Below, in pieces: positions 38,206 through 47,287 of a DNA stretch of 64,000 bases. The translations under genes and the position numbers were made by a program. Every line of letters starts with the position of its first letter. The first letter of the stretch is position 1. Source of the stretch: Actinomyces procaprae (lineage in GTDB: Bacteria > Actinomycetota > Actinomycetes > Actinomycetales > Actinomycetaceae); the NCBI RefSeq assembly GCF_004798665.1, contig NZ_CP039292.1:3038001-3102000 (forward strand). Direction: 5' to 3'. The notes below the pieces were generated by a model that was given only the letters and a program-made list of their open reading frames with translations, was not told where the DNA came from and did no database searches.

Positions 38206-38694
38206 TCAGGCGGCGCTGCCGTGCGGCGAGGAGCCGGGATGCAGGTCATCGTCGTCGTCCTCGCCGATTGCGCACCAGTGCTCCACGAGCAGGCCGATTG
38301 CGGTCCACAGCGCGCATGCGGTCAGGCAGGCGCCCGCGGAACGGGCGAGTGAGGTCATGGCCGGCGAGTCCAGGTTGAGCAGCGCGACGAGGAGCCCGCC
38401 GGCGTACACCCCGCCGACGACCGCGCCGACCCGGGCGGATGCCTGTGCCGCAGCCGCGGTGGTGGCGGCCCCCGGGGGAGTCATCCAGGTGGGTTCGTGC
38501 TCGCGTAGGCGCCGGACCGCCAGCCCGGCGATCAGCACGATCGCTGCGATGGCGGCGGCGACGACGGCGCCCCAGGGCGTCAACGAGGCGACCCAGCCGC
38601 GGTGGCGCAGCATGAGGTCGGATGCCGCCCAGGCGAGCACGCCGGGGCCGACGAAGCACGCGAGGACGGTCGTCCAGCGCGTGCGTCGCATCAT
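38206..38694 (-). CDS. DUF3180 membrane protein
   Basis: 162 residues and four hydrophobic segments, beginning with MMRRTRWTTVLACFVGPGVL and ending in an acidic tail (EDDDDD). This matches DUF3180, a small actinobacterial membrane family habitually next to folK. Start overlaps the folK stop (ATGA). No known biochemical function. Confidence 0.85.
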   Translation of the reverse strand: MMRRTRWTTVLACFVGPGVLAWAASDLMLRHRGWVASLTPWGAVVAAAIAAIVLIAGLAVRRLREHEPTWMTPPGAATTAAAAQASARVGAVVGGVYAGGLLVALLNLDSPAMTSLARSAGACLTACALWTAIGLLVEHWCAIGEDDDDDLHPGSSPHGSAA

Positions 38695-39563
38695 CGGTTC
38701 TGGCCGTTGCGGCCGATTACGTCGTTCCAGTTGGGCGGGGCGGCCCAGACGTTCTCATCCTCATCGTCACCGGTTCCGCTTGCTGCACCGACGCTGCCGT
38801 AGCCGGCCCCGTTAAGGAAGCCCGGGGTGGCCGGCGGCTCGGGTTGGGCGGCGGGGGTGGCGACGGGTTCCGCCGCGTGCCGTGCGAAGGGCTGCGCGGG
38901 AGCCGACGGCTGCGGCTCGGGCGCCGCGGACTGCGCGGGAGCCGACGGCTGCGGCTCGGGCGCCGCGGACTGCGCGGGGGCCGGGACGACGGGTGCGGGG
39001 GCGTCCGCCTCGTCGGCCTCCTGCGCCTCGGGCGGGGCGACGTACTGCCCGGTCGGCAGCGCGGGCAGGTGGTCGGAGTCGAGCCAGTCGAGGGCGAGCC
39101 AGCGCACGCCGTCGCGGTCGGGGGCGACCTCTGCCAGGGCGGCCACGGACTGGTTGCCGATCTCGGCGAAGGGATCGGCCTGCGCCCAGGGGGTGAGCAC
39201 GAATGCGCGCTCGGCGGCACGCGGGTGCGGGAGCGTGAGCTCGGGGTCGGCGGAGGTGACGGACTCGTAGGTGATGATGTCCGCGTCGAGCGTGCGGGGC
39301 CCCTGCGGGCGGGTGCGCACGCGCCCCGCGGCGGCCTCCAGGTCCTGGCATACGGCCAGGACTTCACGCGGGGCGAGGGTGGTGGTGGCCAGCACCACCG
39401 TGTTGAGATAGTCGGGCTGCTCGTCGCCGTCGGTGGTGACGGCGGCGGTGCGGGCCAGCGGGGCGACGGCGGTCACGGTGATGCCCTCGGTCTGCCGCAG
39501 CGTGTTCACCGCGGTGCGCAGGGCGGGGACGACGCCGCCGACGTTGCCTCCCAGGGCGATCAC
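38691..39563 (-). CDS. folK: 2-amino-4-hydroxy-6-hydroxymethyldihydropteridine diphosphokinase (HPPK)
   Basis: 290 residues as open from GTG 39563. The domain is IALGGN at the start, RVRTRPQGPRTLDADII in the middle and LPHPRAAERAFVLTPWAQ. It pyrophosphorylates the pterin alcohol with ATP in folate synthesis. The C-terminal 120 residues are an Ala/Pro/Gln tail with two identical 13-residue repeats. In-frame sequence continues upstream of the GTG as another Ala/Pro-rich linker ending in RPQAPAELVIALGGN, which suggests this was the second half of a FolB-FolK fusion; see the folB entry. Confidence 0.9.
   Translation of the reverse strand: MIALGGNVGGVVPALRTAVNTLRQTEGITVTAVAPLARTAAVTTDGDEQPDYLNTVVLATTTLAPREVLAVCQDLEAAAGRVRTRPQGPRTLDADIITYESVTSADPELTLPHPRAAERAFVLTPWAQADPFAEIGNQSVAALAEVAPDRDGVRWLALDWLDSDHLPALPTGQYVAPPEAQEADEADAPAPVVPAPAQSAAPEPQPSAPAQSAAPEPQPSAPAQPFARHAAEPVATPAAQPEPPATPGFLNGAGYGSVGAASGTGDDEDENVWAAPPNWNDVIGRNGQNR
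38893..38978. repeat. 39-bp tandem duplication inside folK
   Basis: Two identical 39-bp units encode two copies of QSAAPEPQPSAPA in the disordered C-terminal tail of FolK. It is in frame and low in complexity. Confidence 0.85.
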
Positions 39564-40426
39564 GAGTTCCGCGGGCGCCTGGGGGCGCAGGGACAGCGGG
39601 TCGACCGGGGGCTGGGGCGCAGGGGGCGCGGGGGCCGCGAGCGACTCCGGCGCGGGCGCGGCGGAGGGCGCCTCCGGGTGGCAGTCGGCTGGGCGGCGAC
39701 TGGCGGCTGGACGACGGGCGCCGGTGCCGCGGGGAGCGGGACCGCCGCATCGACCACCGGTGCCGCGGGTGCTTCCGGAGCTGCGGCCTCGGGCCGGGGG
39801 GTGAGTGGCGCGGCCATGCCGTAGGCGGTCGGCGCCTCCGCCTGCGGCGGTGGGGCGACGGCGGCCTCGTCCTCGGCGGCGTCGGCATCCGCCTCCGCGG
39901 CCGGGGCCGTCGTCTCCGGCTCCGCTACCGGCGATGCGGCTTCCGGCGCGGGGCCGGCCGCAACCGGCTCCGCGACCGGCTCCGCCACTGAGGCGGGCTG
40001 CGGGACGCCAGCGGACTCGGGGGCCCGCTCCGCCGCGGAGTCGACGTCACGGAAGATGCTTACGGACACGTCGTCGAAGGCGACGTCCAGCGGCGCCTGG
40101 GGCTTGTGCACCGTCACCTCCACGGCAGTGACGCGCGGGAAGGCGAGCACGGCGTCACTGATGCGCTCGGCCAGTGTCTCGATCAGCCCGACCGGCTCGC
40201 CCTCGATGATACGGACGACGGCCTGGGCCACGTCCGCATAGTTGACGGCGTCGGTCACCGAGTCGGTTACCGCCGCGATGGCGGTTCCGCGCTCCCCCAG
40301 GAACACGGTGACATCCGCCGTGAACAGCTGCCCCTCGGTGCGCTCGAAGGGGAGGAGGCCGTGGTAGCCGCGGGCGGACAATCCCTTCAGGGTGATCCTG
40401 TCGGGGCTGGCGTAGTTGGTGCTCAT
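39560..40426 (-). CDS. folB: Dihydroneopterin aldolase, with frameshifted C-terminal linker
   Basis: The first 125 residues are FolB: RITLKGLSARGYHGLLPFER, YADVAQAV, GLIETLAERI, TVHKPQAPLD. It converts dihydroneopterin to the HPPK substrate. A long Ala/Pro/Glu linker follows, which near 39678 turns into an Arg/Pro-rich tail of different character. In the other frame the linker continues without a stop into FolK. Adding one C in the CCC run at about 39676-39678 (minus strand) would fuse FolB and FolK. Such fusions are known in actinobacteria. Confidence 0.9.
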   Translation of the reverse strand: MSTNYASPDRITLKGLSARGYHGLLPFERTEGQLFTADVTVFLGERGTAIAAVTDSVTDAVNYADVAQAVVRIIEGEPVGLIETLAERISDAVLAFPRVTAVEVTVHKPQAPLDVAFDDVSVSIFRDVDSAAERAPESAGVPQPASVAEPVAEPVAAGPAPEAASPVAEPETTAPAAEADADAAEDEAAVAPPPQAEAPTAYGMAAPLTPRPEAAAPEAPAAPVVDAAVPLPAAPAPVVQPPVAAQPTATRRRPPPRPRRSRSRPPRPLRPSPRSTRCPCAPRRPRNS

Positions 40427-41304
40427 CGGTTTTCCTTCCAGAGGGAAGCGGTGCGGACGGCGTCTCGGTTGGCCGGGACCTCGTGGACTCTGACGGCCCA
40501 GGCGCCTGCGGCGGCGGCCAGGGCGGTGGTGGCGGTGGTGGCGGCGTCGCGTGCGAGCGGGTCGGCTGCGGCCTCGGGTACGGTAACGGCGGCCAGGAAG
40601 CGCTTCCGTGACGCACCGACCAGGACGGGGTGCCCCAGGTCCTCCGTGAGCCGCCGGGTGGCGGCCAGCAGCTGCCAGGACTGGGCGTGGGTCTTGGCGA
40701 AGCCGAGGCCCGGGTCGATCACGATCTGCTCCGCGCGCACCCCGGCGGCGGCGAGCTCCGCCAGGCGCTCGCGCAGCTCCGCCTCCACCCCGGCGACGAC
40801 GCCGCCCGGCCCGTAGTCGGTGAGGGTGTCCATGGTTGCGGGGTCACCCCGCCAGTGCTGGCAGATGTAGACCACGCCCGCCTGCGCGACGACCTGGTGC
40901 ATGCCGGGGTCGGCGAGCCCGCCGGAGACGTCGTTGATGATGCGGGCGCCGGCGGCCACGGCGGCCGCGGCTGTGTCCGCGTGCAGCGTGTCCACGGAGA
41001 CGACGGCGTCGGCCTCCGCCAGGGCACGAATGACCGGCAGCACACGGGAGCGCTCCTCCTCCCCGGTCACGGCGGCCGCGCCGGGGCGGGTGGACTGGCC
41101 GCCGATGTCCAGGATGTCCGCGCCCTGCGCCAGCAGCTGACGGCCGTGGGCGACGGCGAGCTCAGTGGTGTCCCAGCGACCGCCGTCGGAGAAGGAGTCC
41201 GGGGTGACGTTGACGACTCCCATCACCAGGGTCCGTCCGGCCGCAGCGGCCGCCGTGAGTGCCTGCGGCAGCGGCGCCGGAGCCGCGACGGGGATCGTGT
41301 TCAC
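40423..41304 (-). CDS. folP: Dihydropteroate synthase
   Basis: 293 residues. GVVNVTPDSFSDGGRW near the N-terminus and DIGGQSTRPGAAAVTGEEE next are the sulfonamide-target signature; IINDVSGG, DPGLGFAKT and GASRKRF follow. It joins p-aminobenzoate to the pterin pyrophosphate made by FolK. Overlaps folB by 4 bp. Confidence 0.96.
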   Translation of the reverse strand: MNTIPVAAPAPLPQALTAAAAAGRTLVMGVVNVTPDSFSDGGRWDTTELAVAHGRQLLAQGADILDIGGQSTRPGAAAVTGEEERSRVLPVIRALAEADAVVSVDTLHADTAAAAVAAGARIINDVSGGLADPGMHQVVAQAGVVYICQHWRGDPATMDTLTDYGPGGVVAGVEAELRERLAELAAAGVRAEQIVIDPGLGFAKTHAQSWQLLAATRRLTEDLGHPVLVGASRKRFLAAVTVPEAAADPLARDAATTATTALAAAAGAWAVRVHEVPANRDAVRTASLWKENR

Positions 41305-41407
41305 GCCCCCAGGCTATCGGACGCCACGCGATTCCCCCGGATTTCAGGGGCACAGTATGAAAAGACAATCCGGGGCGGGGCGTACGGCAGGCCCTGTGGG
41401 CGGCCCG

Positions 41408-41456
41408 GCTCAGGCGCGGCGGCCCAGCACCAGACTCATGGCCTCGGAGCGGGTTG
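41408..41456. repeat. 49-bp direct repeat, displaced copy of the folE 3' end
   Basis: Matches 42820-42868 at 48 of 49 positions. It corresponds to the last 15 codons and stop of folE but sits 1412 bp away, on the far side of the ATPase gene. The two copies bracket the ATPase cassette. Confidence 0.9.
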
Positions 41457-41479
41457 GGGGCTATTCACCACCACCGTCA

Positions 41480-41500
41480 TTTTATTAGAACACAATAAAA
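41480..41500. promoter_or_regulatory. AT-rich inverted repeat before the ATPase gene
   Basis: TTTTATT-AGAACAC-AATAAAA, perfect 7-bp arms, in a 50-bp AT-rich patch (41478-41526) that also has TAGTAAAACTAGTAAGAT just before the ATG. Probably promoter and operator of the ATPase gene; nothing like it occurs in the neighbouring folate genes. Confidence 0.5.
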
Positions 41501-41526
41501 CGTAGTAAAACTAGTAAGATGCCAAC

Positions 41527-42744
41527 ATGGACAACGTGAACAACCCGTACACGCCCAACGCCGGAGCCACCCCCGAGGCCCTGATAGGACGCGACGGGCA
41601 GACCAAGGACTTCTCTGACCTGCTTGAACGCCTGAAGCGCGGACGCACCGACCAGTCCATGATCATCACCGGCCTTCGAGGCGTCGGCAAGACCGTGCTG
41701 CTCAGCCGGTTCGCTGAGATCGCAGCGCGAGCGGGCTGGGAGGTCATCGAGATGGAGGCGTCCAAACACGACGAGAGCGCGTTCCGGCAGATGATCTTCG
41801 CGAAGTTCCGTGCCGCGCTCCTGCACCTGTCGCCCCGGCGCAGGTGGGGCGAACGCGCTCGACATGCGGCGGCGGTGCTCAGTTCCTTCATGCTGTCCGT
41901 GGACCCGGAGGGGAGCATCGCCTTGACCTGGGACGTCCCGGCATCTGATGGATACGCGGACAACGGCGACCTGGGCCTCGACCTGACCGACGTGTTCCTG
42001 GCTGTCGGAGAGGTCGCCAAGGAGAAGGACACGGGCGTCGTCATCCTCATCGATGAAGTCCAGTTCCTCAACAAGATGCAGTTGGAGTCCCTGATCCAGG
42101 CGGTCCACAAGTCCGTGCAGAAGAAGCTCCCCATCACCTTCGTCGGTGCGGGCCTACCTCAAATCGCCGAGCTCGCCGGTGATGCCAAGTCCTATGCCGA
42201 GCGTCTGTTCACATTCCCGCGGATCGACTCGCTGACCGAGCAGGAGGCGCGCCGCGCCATCATGGAACCCGCTCAGGCGGAAGGCGTTACTCTCACGCCC
42301 GAAGCGGCGGATCGGGCCGTCGAGATCACCCACGGGTACCCGTACTTCCTGCAAGAGCTGGGCTACCAGGCGTGGATCGTCGCGAAGGATGGTCGGATCA
42401 CGGCAGAGGACATCTCTACCGCACGCGAGGCCTACGAGGCCAAGCTGGACAGCTCCTTCTTCAGGGTGCGCCTCGACCGAGCCACACCGCTGCAAACGGC
42501 GTACATGCGCGCAATGGCCGAGCTGGGCCCGGAGCCCCAGAAGGCCTCCGAGGTCGCGTCCCTTATGAAGCGCGAGTCCTCCCAGCTGGGCCCCATCCGC
42601 TCACAGCTCATCGAAATGGGTCTGCTCTACACGCCTCAACACGGGTACGCCGCGTTCACCGTGCCGGAGTTCGACTCCTTCATGCGGCGCGCCGTCCCCG
42701 AACTCGATGTGCCTGAGATACATCGCCGACGTCGCCGCAGGTGA
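41527..42744 (+). CDS. AAA ATPase of the archaeal-ATPase/orphan type
   Basis: 405 residues. Walker A GLRGVGKT at about residues 49-56, Walker B VVILIDEVQFLNK near 175, then a winged-helix-like C-terminal region (QKASEVASLMKRESSQLGPIR) and a basic tail (HRRRRRR). It is on the opposite strand to folP and folE, which are otherwise neighbours, and is flanked by a 49-bp direct repeat of folE's end. This implies arrival as a cassette. Function unknown. Confidence 0.85.
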   Translation: MDNVNNPYTPNAGATPEALIGRDGQTKDFSDLLERLKRGRTDQSMIITGLRGVGKTVLLSRFAEIAARAGWEVIEMEASKHDESAFRQMIFAKFRAALLHLSPRRRWGERARHAAAVLSSFMLSVDPEGSIALTWDVPASDGYADNGDLGLDLTDVFLAVGEVAKEKDTGVVILIDEVQFLNKMQLESLIQAVHKSVQKKLPITFVGAGLPQIAELAGDAKSYAERLFTFPRIDSLTEQEARRAIMEPAQAEGVTLTPEAADRAVEITHGYPYFLQELGYQAWIVAKDGRITAEDISTAREAYEAKLDSSFFRVRLDRATPLQTAYMRAMAELGPEPQKASEVASLMKRESSQLGPIRSQLIEMGLLYTPQHGYAAFTVPEFDSFMRRAVPELDVPEIHRRRRRR

Positions 42745-42819
42745 ATGCGCTGCACCTGCGAGCGCCCACAGCATCCACCGCCTCAGCCGCCTGAAGCGCC
42801 CCCAATCGACGTCGGTCCC

Positions 42820-42868
42820 GCTCAGGCGCGGCGGCCCAGCACCAGGCTCATGGCCTCGGAGCGGGTTG
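42820..42868. repeat. 49-bp direct repeat, copy within the folE 3' end
   Basis: The resident copy, encoding the last codons of FolE ([12 protein letters not shown]) and its stop. Partner of 41408-41456. Confidence 0.9.
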
Positions 42869-43397
42869 CGGCATTGTGCATGACGCCGCGCACCGCACTG
42901 GTGACGGTGTTGGCACCGGGCTTGCGCACGCCGCGCATGGACATGCACAGGTGCTCGGCCTCGATGACGACGATGACCCCGCGCACACCCAGGCGCTCCA
43001 CCATGGCGTCGGCGATCTGGGAGGTGAGCCGCTCCTGGACCTGCGGGCGGCGGGCGTAGCCCTCCACCAGGCGGGCGAGCTTGCTCAGGCCCGTGACGCG
43101 CCCGTCCTCACCGGGGATGTAGCCCACGTGGGCGACCCCGTGGAAGGGCAGCAGGTGGTGCTCGCACACCGAGTACAGGGGGATGTCCCGCACCAGCACC
43201 ATCTCCTGGTGGTCGGCGTCGAATACCATCTCCAGGTGCCGGGCCGGGTCCTCACGCAGCCCGGAGAACATCTCCTCCAGGGCCCGGGCGATCCGGTCGG
43301 GCGTGTCGCGCAGCCCGTCACGGTCCGGGTCGTCCCCGATGGCGGTCAGCAGGTCCCGGACGGCGCGGCGCACGCCGTCGGCGTCGTAGCCGCTCAC
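42822..43397 (-). CDS. folE: GTP cyclohydrolase I
   Basis: 191 residues from GTG 43397, which overlaps the ftsH stop (GTGA); a second GTG lies three bases upstream. Zinc ligands: Cys and His in [12 protein letters not shown] and the Cys in EHLCMSMRG. It converts GTP to dihydroneopterin triphosphate, first step of folate synthesis. The open frame upstream of the start is a shadow of ftsH. Its last 15 codons are duplicated beyond the ATPase gene. Confidence 0.95.
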   Translation of the reverse strand: MSGYDADGVRRAVRDLLTAIGDDPDRDGLRDTPDRIARALEEMFSGLREDPARHLEMVFDADHQEMVLVRDIPLYSVCEHHLLPFHGVAHVGYIPGEDGRVTGLSKLARLVEGYARRPQVQERLTSQIADAMVERLGVRGVIVVIEAEHLCMSMRGVRKPGANTVTSAVRGVMHNAATRSEAMSLVLGRRA

Positions 43398-45607
43398 CAC
43401 TGCCGCCACTCCTCGGGCCGCCCGTCGGAGTCCGGCTGCTGGACGGCACCGGCCGACCGTTCGCCGCCCGCGCCCTCCGCCGGGTCGTCGGCCGTGTCGG
43501 CGGCCGCGTCGACGGCGCCGACCGACTCGGACGCGGCCCGGGCCGCCTTGGCCGCGTGCCGGTCGGGCGCCTGCGCGGCGGAGGCGAAGGTGGCGGCGAC
43601 GTCGTCGGTCAGGACCAGGGCGTCGTCGGAGTGCCACAGGGGGCGGCGCGGCTGCTTGATCACGGGGGCGAAGATCTGCTCCAGGTCCTTCTCCAGCAGC
43701 GTCTCCTTCTCCAGCAGCTGGGTGGCGAGCTCCTCCAGCACGTCCCGGTTGCGCACCAGGATCTCCCAGGCCTCGCGGTGGGCGGCGTCCATGAGGGCGC
43801 GCACCTCGGCGTCGACCGTGGCGGCGACGTCCTCGGAGAAGTCACGGCTGGTGGCGTTCAGGCCCAGGACGGTCTCATTCTCGGTGGTGCCCAGGCGCAC
43901 GGCCCCCACGGAGCTGGTCATGCCGTAGTCGGTGACCATCTTGCGGGCGGTGGCCGTGGCCTTCTCAATGTCGTTGGAGGCGCCGGTGGTGGGGTCGCGG
44001 AAGACGATCTCCTCCGCGGCGCGCCCGCCCATGGCGTAGACCAGCTGGTCGAGCAGCTCGTTGCGGGTGGTGGAGTACTTGTCATCCGCGGGCATGACCA
44101 TGGTGTAGCCCAAGGCCTTGCCGCGCGGGAGGATGGTGACCTTGGTGACCGGGTCGGAGTAGGCGCTGGCCGCCGCGCACAGGGCGTGGCCGGCCTCGTG
44201 GTAGGCGGTCACGGCCTTCTCGTGGTCGTTCATGACGCGGGTGCGTTTCTGCGGGCCGGCGATGACACGGTCGATGGCCTCGTCCAGGGCGCGGTTGTCG
44301 ATCAGCTGCGCGTTGGAGCGGGCCGTCAGCAGCGCCGCCTCGTTGAGGACGTTGGCCAGGTCGGCACCGGTGAAGCCGGGCGTGCGCTTGGCCACCTGGT
44401 CCAGGTCGACGTCGTCGGTCATCGGCTTGCCCTTGGCGTGCACGCGCAGGATGGCGGCGCGGCCGGCCATGTCCGGGGCCTCTACTGAGACCTGCCGGTC
44501 GAAGCGGCCGGGCCGCAGCAGGGCCGGGTCGAGCACGTCGGGCCGGTTGGTGGCGGCGATCAGGATGACGTTGGTGGTGGCGTCGAAGCCGTCCATCTCC
44601 ACCAGCAGCTGGTTGAGGGTCTGCTCGCGCTCGTCGTGCCCGCCGCCCATGCCGGAACCGCGGTGGCGGCCGACGGCGTCGATCTCATCGACGAAGATAA
44701 TGGCGGGGGCGTTCGCCTTCGCCTGCTCGAACAGGTCCCGCACCCGGGAGGCGCCCACACCCACGAACATCTCCACGAACTCCGAGCCGGACATGGAGAA
44801 GAAGGGCACCCCGGCCTCCCCGGCGACGGCGCGGGCCAGCAGGGTCTTGCCGGTTCCTGGCGGGCCGTACAGCAGCACCCCCTTGGGGATCTTGGCGCCG
44901 ACCGCCTGGAACTTCTGGGGCTCGGAGAGGAATTCGCGGATCTCCTCCAGCTCCTCCACGGCCTCGTCCTCACCGGCGACGTCGTCGAAGGTGACGTCCG
45001 GCATCTCCTTGCTGCCCACCTTGGCCTTGGACCGCCCGAAGCCCAGGGCGCCGCCGCGGTCACCGCTCATGCGGCCCAGGAGCCACCACATGAAGCCGAT
45101 GAACACCACCATGGGCAGCACCAGTTGCAGCAGGGAGGACCACCAGCTGGTGGTGGGCACCACCGAGTTGTAGCCGCCGGAGGGGTTGGCGGCCTGCACG
45201 AGCCGGTTGACCTGCCCGGCCTGCGCCTCGGTGTAGGTGAACTGGACGCGGCGGCCGAGGTTCTGGTCGGTCTCCCCGGAGCGGTTGGCCTTGCTGGTGT
45301 AGTCGGCGGTGAGGTCGAGCTCTACGCGCTGGGTGCCGTCGACGACGGTCACGGACTCGACGGTGCCGGCACTGTCCTGGAGGATCGCCAGACCCTCGGA
45401 GGTGTCGATCGTGCGGTACCCGCTGGCGGAGCTGAGCAGGGCCCAGCCCAGCAGGACGAGCAGCACGAACGGGGCGATCCACAGCAGCGGGTTGCCCAGG
45501 GCCGCGCGGCGCCGCCCGGGCCCCTGCTTGGAGCCCCCCTTGTCTGCGCCGCGGCCGCCCTGCTTAATGGAGCGCGCCACCACGCGGATCTGACCGGAAT
45601 CGTTCAT
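43394..45607 (-). CDS. ftsH: ATP-dependent zinc metalloprotease FtsH
   Basis: 737 residues. An N-terminal membrane helix (about 40-60), periplasmic part and second helix (about 162-182) lead to the AAA domain (Walker A GPPGTGKT near 246, Walker [15 protein letters not shown] region LLRPGRFDR) and the protease domain with zinc site HEAGH near 466. A long Ala/Asp/Glu-rich tail follows. It degrades misfolded and regulatory membrane proteins. Overlaps folE, as often in actinobacteria. Confidence 0.97.
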   Translation of the reverse strand: MNDSGQIRVVARSIKQGGRGADKGGSKQGPGRRRAALGNPLLWIAPFVLLVLLGWALLSSASGYRTIDTSEGLAILQDSAGTVESVTVVDGTQRVELDLTADYTSKANRSGETDQNLGRRVQFTYTEAQAGQVNRLVQAANPSGGYNSVVPTTSWWSSLLQLVLPMVVFIGFMWWLLGRMSGDRGGALGFGRSKAKVGSKEMPDVTFDDVAGEDEAVEELEEIREFLSEPQKFQAVGAKIPKGVLLYGPPGTGKTLLARAVAGEAGVPFFSMSGSEFVEMFVGVGASRVRDLFEQAKANAPAIIFVDEIDAVGRHRGSGMGGGHDEREQTLNQLLVEMDGFDATTNVILIAATNRPDVLDPALLRPGRFDRQVSVEAPDMAGRAAILRVHAKGKPMTDDVDLDQVAKRTPGFTGADLANVLNEAALLTARSNAQLIDNRALDEAIDRVIAGPQKRTRVMNDHEKAVTAYHEAGHALCAAASAYSDPVTKVTILPRGKALGYTMVMPADDKYSTTRNELLDQLVYAMGGRAAEEIVFRDPTTGASNDIEKATATARKMVTDYGMTSSVGAVRLGTTENETVLGLNATSRDFSEDVAATVDAEVRALMDAAHREAWEILVRNRDVLEELATQLLEKETLLEKDLEQIFAPVIKQPRRPLWHSDDALVLTDDVAATFASAAQAPDRHAAKAARAASESVGAVDAAADTADDPAEGAGGERSAGAVQQPDSDGRPEEWRQW

Positions 45608-45789
45608 CGGCGTCTTGTCCCTTTCGCACGTCTGACCGCTCCGACGCTAGCGGAAACCACCGACACGTTCCCCCCGAACCTGCACGTGTTCGCGCCGGGC
45701 GTGGCCGGGGATCGGCGCAGGCACGCGGATCCCCGCCGACTATGAGGCCGCAGTGTGACCAAGTCGTGGAAGACACCGACGATAAAGAG

Positions 45790-45818
45790 TTGGCAAAGGG
45801 ACGGTCGAGTCGTCTAAC
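45790..45818 (+). promoter_or_regulatory. Possible promoter of the NlpC/P60-like gene, with a long leader
   Basis: TTGGCA (45790-45795) and TCTAAC (45813-45818) with 17 bp between them. The rest of the 356-bp gap (45608-45963) has no gene. A start about 45826 would leave a leader of roughly 140 nt containing several GC-rich inverted repeats. Confidence 0.35.
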
Positions 45819-45963
45819 GTGTCAGTTACGTGCTCGACCGGTCCGGTACCTGAACCAGGCCGGGCACACCCCCGATGACCGGTTCGGACCGGCCCCTGAT
45901 TCCCGGGGAACGGCCCACACCGCAACGATACCCGTTGCCAAGATGCACAGGAGACCCTGAGTT

Positions 45964-47145
45964 TTGTCGCCAATCCGATCACTGCGCCGATGTGTCCCCA
46001 TCACCCTGGGAGCATCCGCCACCATTGCACTGTCCATAGCCGCCGCCCTTCCGGCGGCCCCCGCCCAGGCGGCAGTCCAGTTCGACACCACCCTGGACCT
46101 GATGTCCGCATCCGGACTGTCTGGCACCGTTTACACCGCGGGCGATGAGTTCGCCGACGACGGCGCGGGCATGAGCTTCTCCGTCTCGGATACCCTCCCG
46201 GACGGGATTGAGGGCAACATCGCCATTCCCCTTGCTGACGACACCTACGCGGTGCCGCAGGGGCTGCCCACCTCACCCACGCGCACCACGGACTCCGCCG
46301 CCGTCGAGGACCTCATCTCCCGCGCACAGACCTTCTACGACGCCGGCAGCCAGCTGGTCTGGGACTCCAGTCGGCCCACGCCCCTCACCGGGACGGTCGT
46401 GCACTCCAGCACCACCGCCCCCTACGGCGTGACCTGCTCCACCTTCGTGAGCATGGTGCTGCTGGGATGGGACTACGACCACACCACCTACGTGTCCGAT
46501 CAAAACACCCAGGTGGGCTACGCCGTCGACTTCGGGGTGGACCCCACCACCTCGAAGATCTGGCGCGCCAACAACCTGGCCAGCTGGTTCTACGCCAACG
46601 GAGACCTGTGGATGGAGACCGGCGCCGATGGCGACAGCTTCGAGCGCGGTGACATCCTGTTCTTCTCCCAGCAGGACCCGGAGGGGCGCATTGACCAGGT
46701 GCGCTCGGGCACCGAGTCCACCTACTTCGGCAACGTGTACCACGCCGCCATTTACATGGGTGACGGCATGCTGATCCATTCCACGGGCACGGGCGACGGC
46801 GTCAACATCACCACCCTGAACCCGGTGCTCAAGCAGGACCTGTCCTTCGTGGCGCGTCCGAGCTTCACCGCCGAGGCCGCCAACACTGGCGAGTCCGCCG
46901 GCTCCGGGAGCGGCACCTCCGGGAGTGGCACGTCTGCCGGGCAGGGCTCGGGCACGCAGTCTGCTCAGAGCAGCGCCGCACCGACTGCGGCTGCCACCAG
47001 CGGCGCACAGAGCAACAGCCAGGGTGGGACCACCGGGACCGCGAGCCCCGGCAATGGCAACAGCGTCCGCGCGGTGACCCCGGTGTCTCCGAACCGGCGC
47101 TACTCTCGGCCAGTTGCGGACAACCGCAGCTGGATGTCCCGCTGA
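45964..47145 (+). CDS. Secreted NlpC/P60-like peptidoglycan hydrolase
   Basis: 393 residues from TTG 45964 (AGGAG about 11 bp upstream). A Sec signal peptide ending AALPAAPAQA is followed by a CHAP/NlpC/P60-like domain: catalytic Cys158 in YGVTCSTFV and His260 in VYHAAIYMGDGMLIHS, separated by about 100 residues. A Ser/Thr/Gly/Gln-rich tail follows. It probably cuts cell-wall peptides. The TTG start and long leader suggest low or regulated translation. Confidence 0.82.
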   Translation: MSPIRSLRRCVPITLGASATIALSIAAALPAAPAQAAVQFDTTLDLMSASGLSGTVYTAGDEFADDGAGMSFSVSDTLPDGIEGNIAIPLADDTYAVPQGLPTSPTRTTDSAAVEDLISRAQTFYDAGSQLVWDSSRPTPLTGTVVHSSTTAPYGVTCSTFVSMVLLGWDYDHTTYVSDQNTQVGYAVDFGVDPTTSKIWRANNLASWFYANGDLWMETGADGDSFERGDILFFSQQDPEGRIDQVRSGTESTYFGNVYHAAIYMGDGMLIHSTGTGDGVNITTLNPVLKQDLSFVARPSFTAEAANTGESAGSGSGTSGSGTSAGQGSGTQSAQSSAAPTAAATSGAQSNSQGGTTGTASPGNGNSVRAVTPVSPNRRYSRPVADNRSWMSR

Positions 47146-47224
47146 GCGTCCCGGCTCGGCTGCGCCCCGAAGGAGCACCACCCCGACGGACGCACAGTCG
47201 GCCGTGAAGTACAAGCACCGCAGG

Positions 47225-47264
47225 CGTGGGCGGCGGCAAGGTCTGAGACTTGCCGCCGCCCACG
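47225..47264 (+). terminator. Strong hairpin terminator after the NlpC/P60 gene
   Basis: 16-bp perfect stem (47225-47240 with 47249-47264) around the loop GTCTGAGA, no T-run. Confidence 0.85.
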
Positions 47265-47287
47265 TCGTGCTGCCTAGGGGCCAATGG

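Noticed and set aside
43400..43637. N-terminal extension of folE to 43637
   Set aside because: Arg/Gly-rich shadow of the ftsH 3' end; the GTG overlapping the ftsH stop gives the family start.
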